From the NCBI GenBank assembly GCA_949126835.1, contig OX421495.1:24713233-24777232 (forward strand): a stretch of DNA of 64,000 nt, written 5' to 3'. A program made the position numbers and the translations under genes. The notes beneath the pieces were generated by a model, which was not told where the DNA came from, made no database searches, and saw only the letters and a list, made by a program, of their open reading frames with translations. How positions within the stretch are numbered: the stretch's first letter is position 1; every line of letters starts with the position of its first letter. Positions 61,367 through 64,000 of this stretch are shown piece after piece. Source of the DNA: Anisus vortex (lineage: Eukaryota; Mollusca; Gastropoda; Planorbidae).

Positions 61367-64000
61367 ACATCCAACCATCCATCTATCTATTTATTTATCT
61401 ATACATCCAACCATCTATCTATTTATCTAAACAGCCAACCATCTATCTATCTATTTATCTATACATCCAACCATACATCTATCTATTTATTTATATATAC
61501 ATCCAACCATCCATCTATCTATTTATTTATCTATACATCCAACCATCCATCTATCTATTTATTTATCTATACATCCAACCATCTATCTATTTATCTAAAC
61601 AGCTAACCATCTATCTATCTATTTATCTATACATCCAACCATACATCTATCTATTTATTTATCTATACATCCAACCATCTATCTATCTATTTATTTATCT
61701 ATACATCCAACCATCCATCTATCTATTTATTTATCTATACATCCAACCATCTATCTATCTATTTATTTATCTATACATCCAACCATCCATCTATCTATTT
61801 ATTTATCTATACATCCAACCATCTATCTATCTATTTATTTATCTATACATCCAACTATCCATCTATCTATTTATTTATCTATACATCCAACCATCTATCT
61901 ATCTATTTATTTATCTATACATCCAACCATCCATCTATCTATTTATTTATCTATACATCCAACCATCCATCTATCTATTTATTTATCTATACATCCAACC
62001 ATCTATCTATCTATTTATTTATCTATACATCCAACTATCCATCTATCTATTTATTTATCTATACATCCAACCATCTATCTATCTTTTTATTTATCTATAC
62101 ATCCAACCATCCATCTATCTATTTATTTATCTATACATCCAACCATCTATCTATCTATTTATTTATCTATACATCCAACTATCCATCTATCTATTTATTT
62201 ATCTATACATCCAACCATCTATCTATCTATTTATTTATCTATACATCCAACCATCCATCTATCTATTTATTTATCTATACATCCAACCATCCATCTATCT
62301 ATTTATTTATCTATACATCCAACTATCCATCTATCTATTTATTTATCTATACATCCAACCATCTATCTATCTATTTATTTATCTATACATCCAACCATCC
62401 ATCTATCTATTTATTTATCTATACATCCAACCATCTATCTATCTATTTATTTATCTATACATCCAACCATCCATCTATCTATTTATCTATACATCCAACC
62501 ATCCATCTATCTATTTATTTATCTATACATCCAACCATCCATCTATCTATTTATTTATCTATACATCCAACCATCTATCTAATTATCTATACATCCAACC
62601 ATCTATCTATCTATTTATTTATCTATACATCCAACCATCTATCTATCTATTTATTTATCTATACATCCAACCATCCATCTATCTATTTATCTATACATCC
62701 AACCATCCATCTATCTATTTATTTATCTATACATCCAACCATCCATCTATCTATTTATTTATCTATACATCCAACCATCTATCTAATTATCTATACATCC
62801 AACCATCTATCTATCTATTTATTTATCTATACATCCAACCATCCATCTATCTATTTATCTATACATCCAACCATCCATCTATCTATTTATTTATCTATAC
62901 ATCCAACCATCCATCTATCTATTTATTTATCTATACATCCAACCATCTATCTATCTATTTATTTATCTATACATCCAACCATCTATCTATCTATTTATTT
63001 ATCTATACATCCAACCATCCATCTATCTATTTATCTATACATCCAACCATCTATCTATCTATTTATTTATCTATACATCCAACCATCCATCTATCTATTT
63101 ATCTATACATCCAACCATCCATCTATCTATTTATTTATCTATACATCCAACCATCCATCTATCTATTTATTTATCTATACATCCAACCATCTATCTATCT
63201 ATTTATTTATCTATACATCCAACCATCCATCTATCTATTTATCTATACATCCAACCATCCATCTATCTATTTATTTATCTATACATCCAACCATCCATCT
63301 ATCTATTTATTTATCTATACATCCAACCAACCATCTATCTATTTATCTATACATCCAACCATCCATCTATCTATTTATTTATCTATACATCCAACCATCC
63401 ATCTATCTATTTATTTATCTATACATCCAACCATCTATCTATCTATTTATTTATCTATACATCCAACCATCCATCTATCTATTTATTTATCTATACATCC
63501 AACCATCTATCTATCTATTTATTTATCTATACATCCAACCATCCATCTATCTATTTATTTATCTATACATCCAACCATCTATCTATCTATTTATTTATCT
63601 ATACATCCAACCATCCATCTATCTATTTATTTATCTATACATCCAACCATCTATCTATCTATTTATTTATCTATACATCCAACCATCCATCTATCTATTT
63701 ATTTATCTATACATCCAACCATCTATCTATCTATTTATTTATCTATACATCCAACTATCCATCTATCTATTTATTTATCTATACATCCAACCATCTATCT
63801 ATCTATTTATTTATCTATACATCCAACCATCCATCTATCTATTTATTTATCTATACATCCAACCATCCATCTATCTATTTATTTATCTATACATCCAACC
63901 ATCTATCTATCTTTTTATTTATCTATACATCCAACCATCTATCTATCTATTTATTTATCTATACATCCAACCATCCATCTATCTATTTATTTATCTATAC
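61367..64000. repeat. 36-bp minisatellite, right part, continues past the window
   Basis: The same 36-bp family as at 59.57-60.85 kb, about 70 further units to the window end. The order of catcc- and catct-type units shows longer patterns; short 32-bp units become regular from about 62.47 kb. Rare variants 'ctatctaattatctatac' (62.57 and 62.78 kb) mark a larger duplicated block of about 207 bp. Confidence 0.95.

Noticed and set aside
63000..64000. Telomeric repeat at the right edge
   Set aside because: The unit is a 36-bp ATCT/ATTT/ATCC mixture, not TTAGGG or another known animal telomere repeat.

Overview
This is a 64-kb piece of an animal nuclear genome, AT-rich and dense in repeats. Spliced genes with GT-AG introns, a ciliary gene, a lysosomal gene and many transposon remnants rule out a prokaryote or organelle. 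A SINE near 54.8 kb resembles a family I know from gastropod genomes, so a gastropod mollusc is my best guess. That is inference, not proof.

Layout. 1-16.2 kb is a satellite array running in from the left edge, made of two interleaved unit types and showing long-range duplications. 16.2-29.9 kb is AT-rich and gene-free. It consists of segmentally duplicated blocks (A, B, B', A') holding several minisatellites and one non-LTR retrotransposon fragment. 29.9-39.3 kb holds a TIR element, an apparently intronless CLN3 (battenin) gene, a decayed P-element-like transposase next to a decayed YqaJ-type nuclease, a second non-LTR remnant and a small hAT-like element. 39.3-47.9 kb is a 17-exon DRC7 gene (874 aa). 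47.9-51.2 kb is intergenic, with a TTAA-flanked TIR element and one unassigned exon-like stretch. 51.2-58.4 kb is a 12-exon kanadaptin (SLC4A1AP) gene (703 aa) with two SINEs in its introns. 59.4-59.6 kb is the start of a HARBI1/Harbinger-like transposase. It runs straight into a 36-bp-unit minisatellite that fills the rest of the window and is itself interrupted by a 512-bp hAT-like element.

The three cellular genes all lie on the minus strand. They have unrelated roles (lysosomal membrane, axonemal nexin-dynein regulatory complex, nuclear FHA protein) and I see no operon-like link. I rebuilt their exons from splice sites and reading-frame phase; every junction keeps frame. I found no convincing new biological system. 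The most useful observations are the intronless CLN3, the adjacent P-like and YqaJ remnants, the pair of TA-flanked elements, the TTAA-flanked element, and the satellite architecture.
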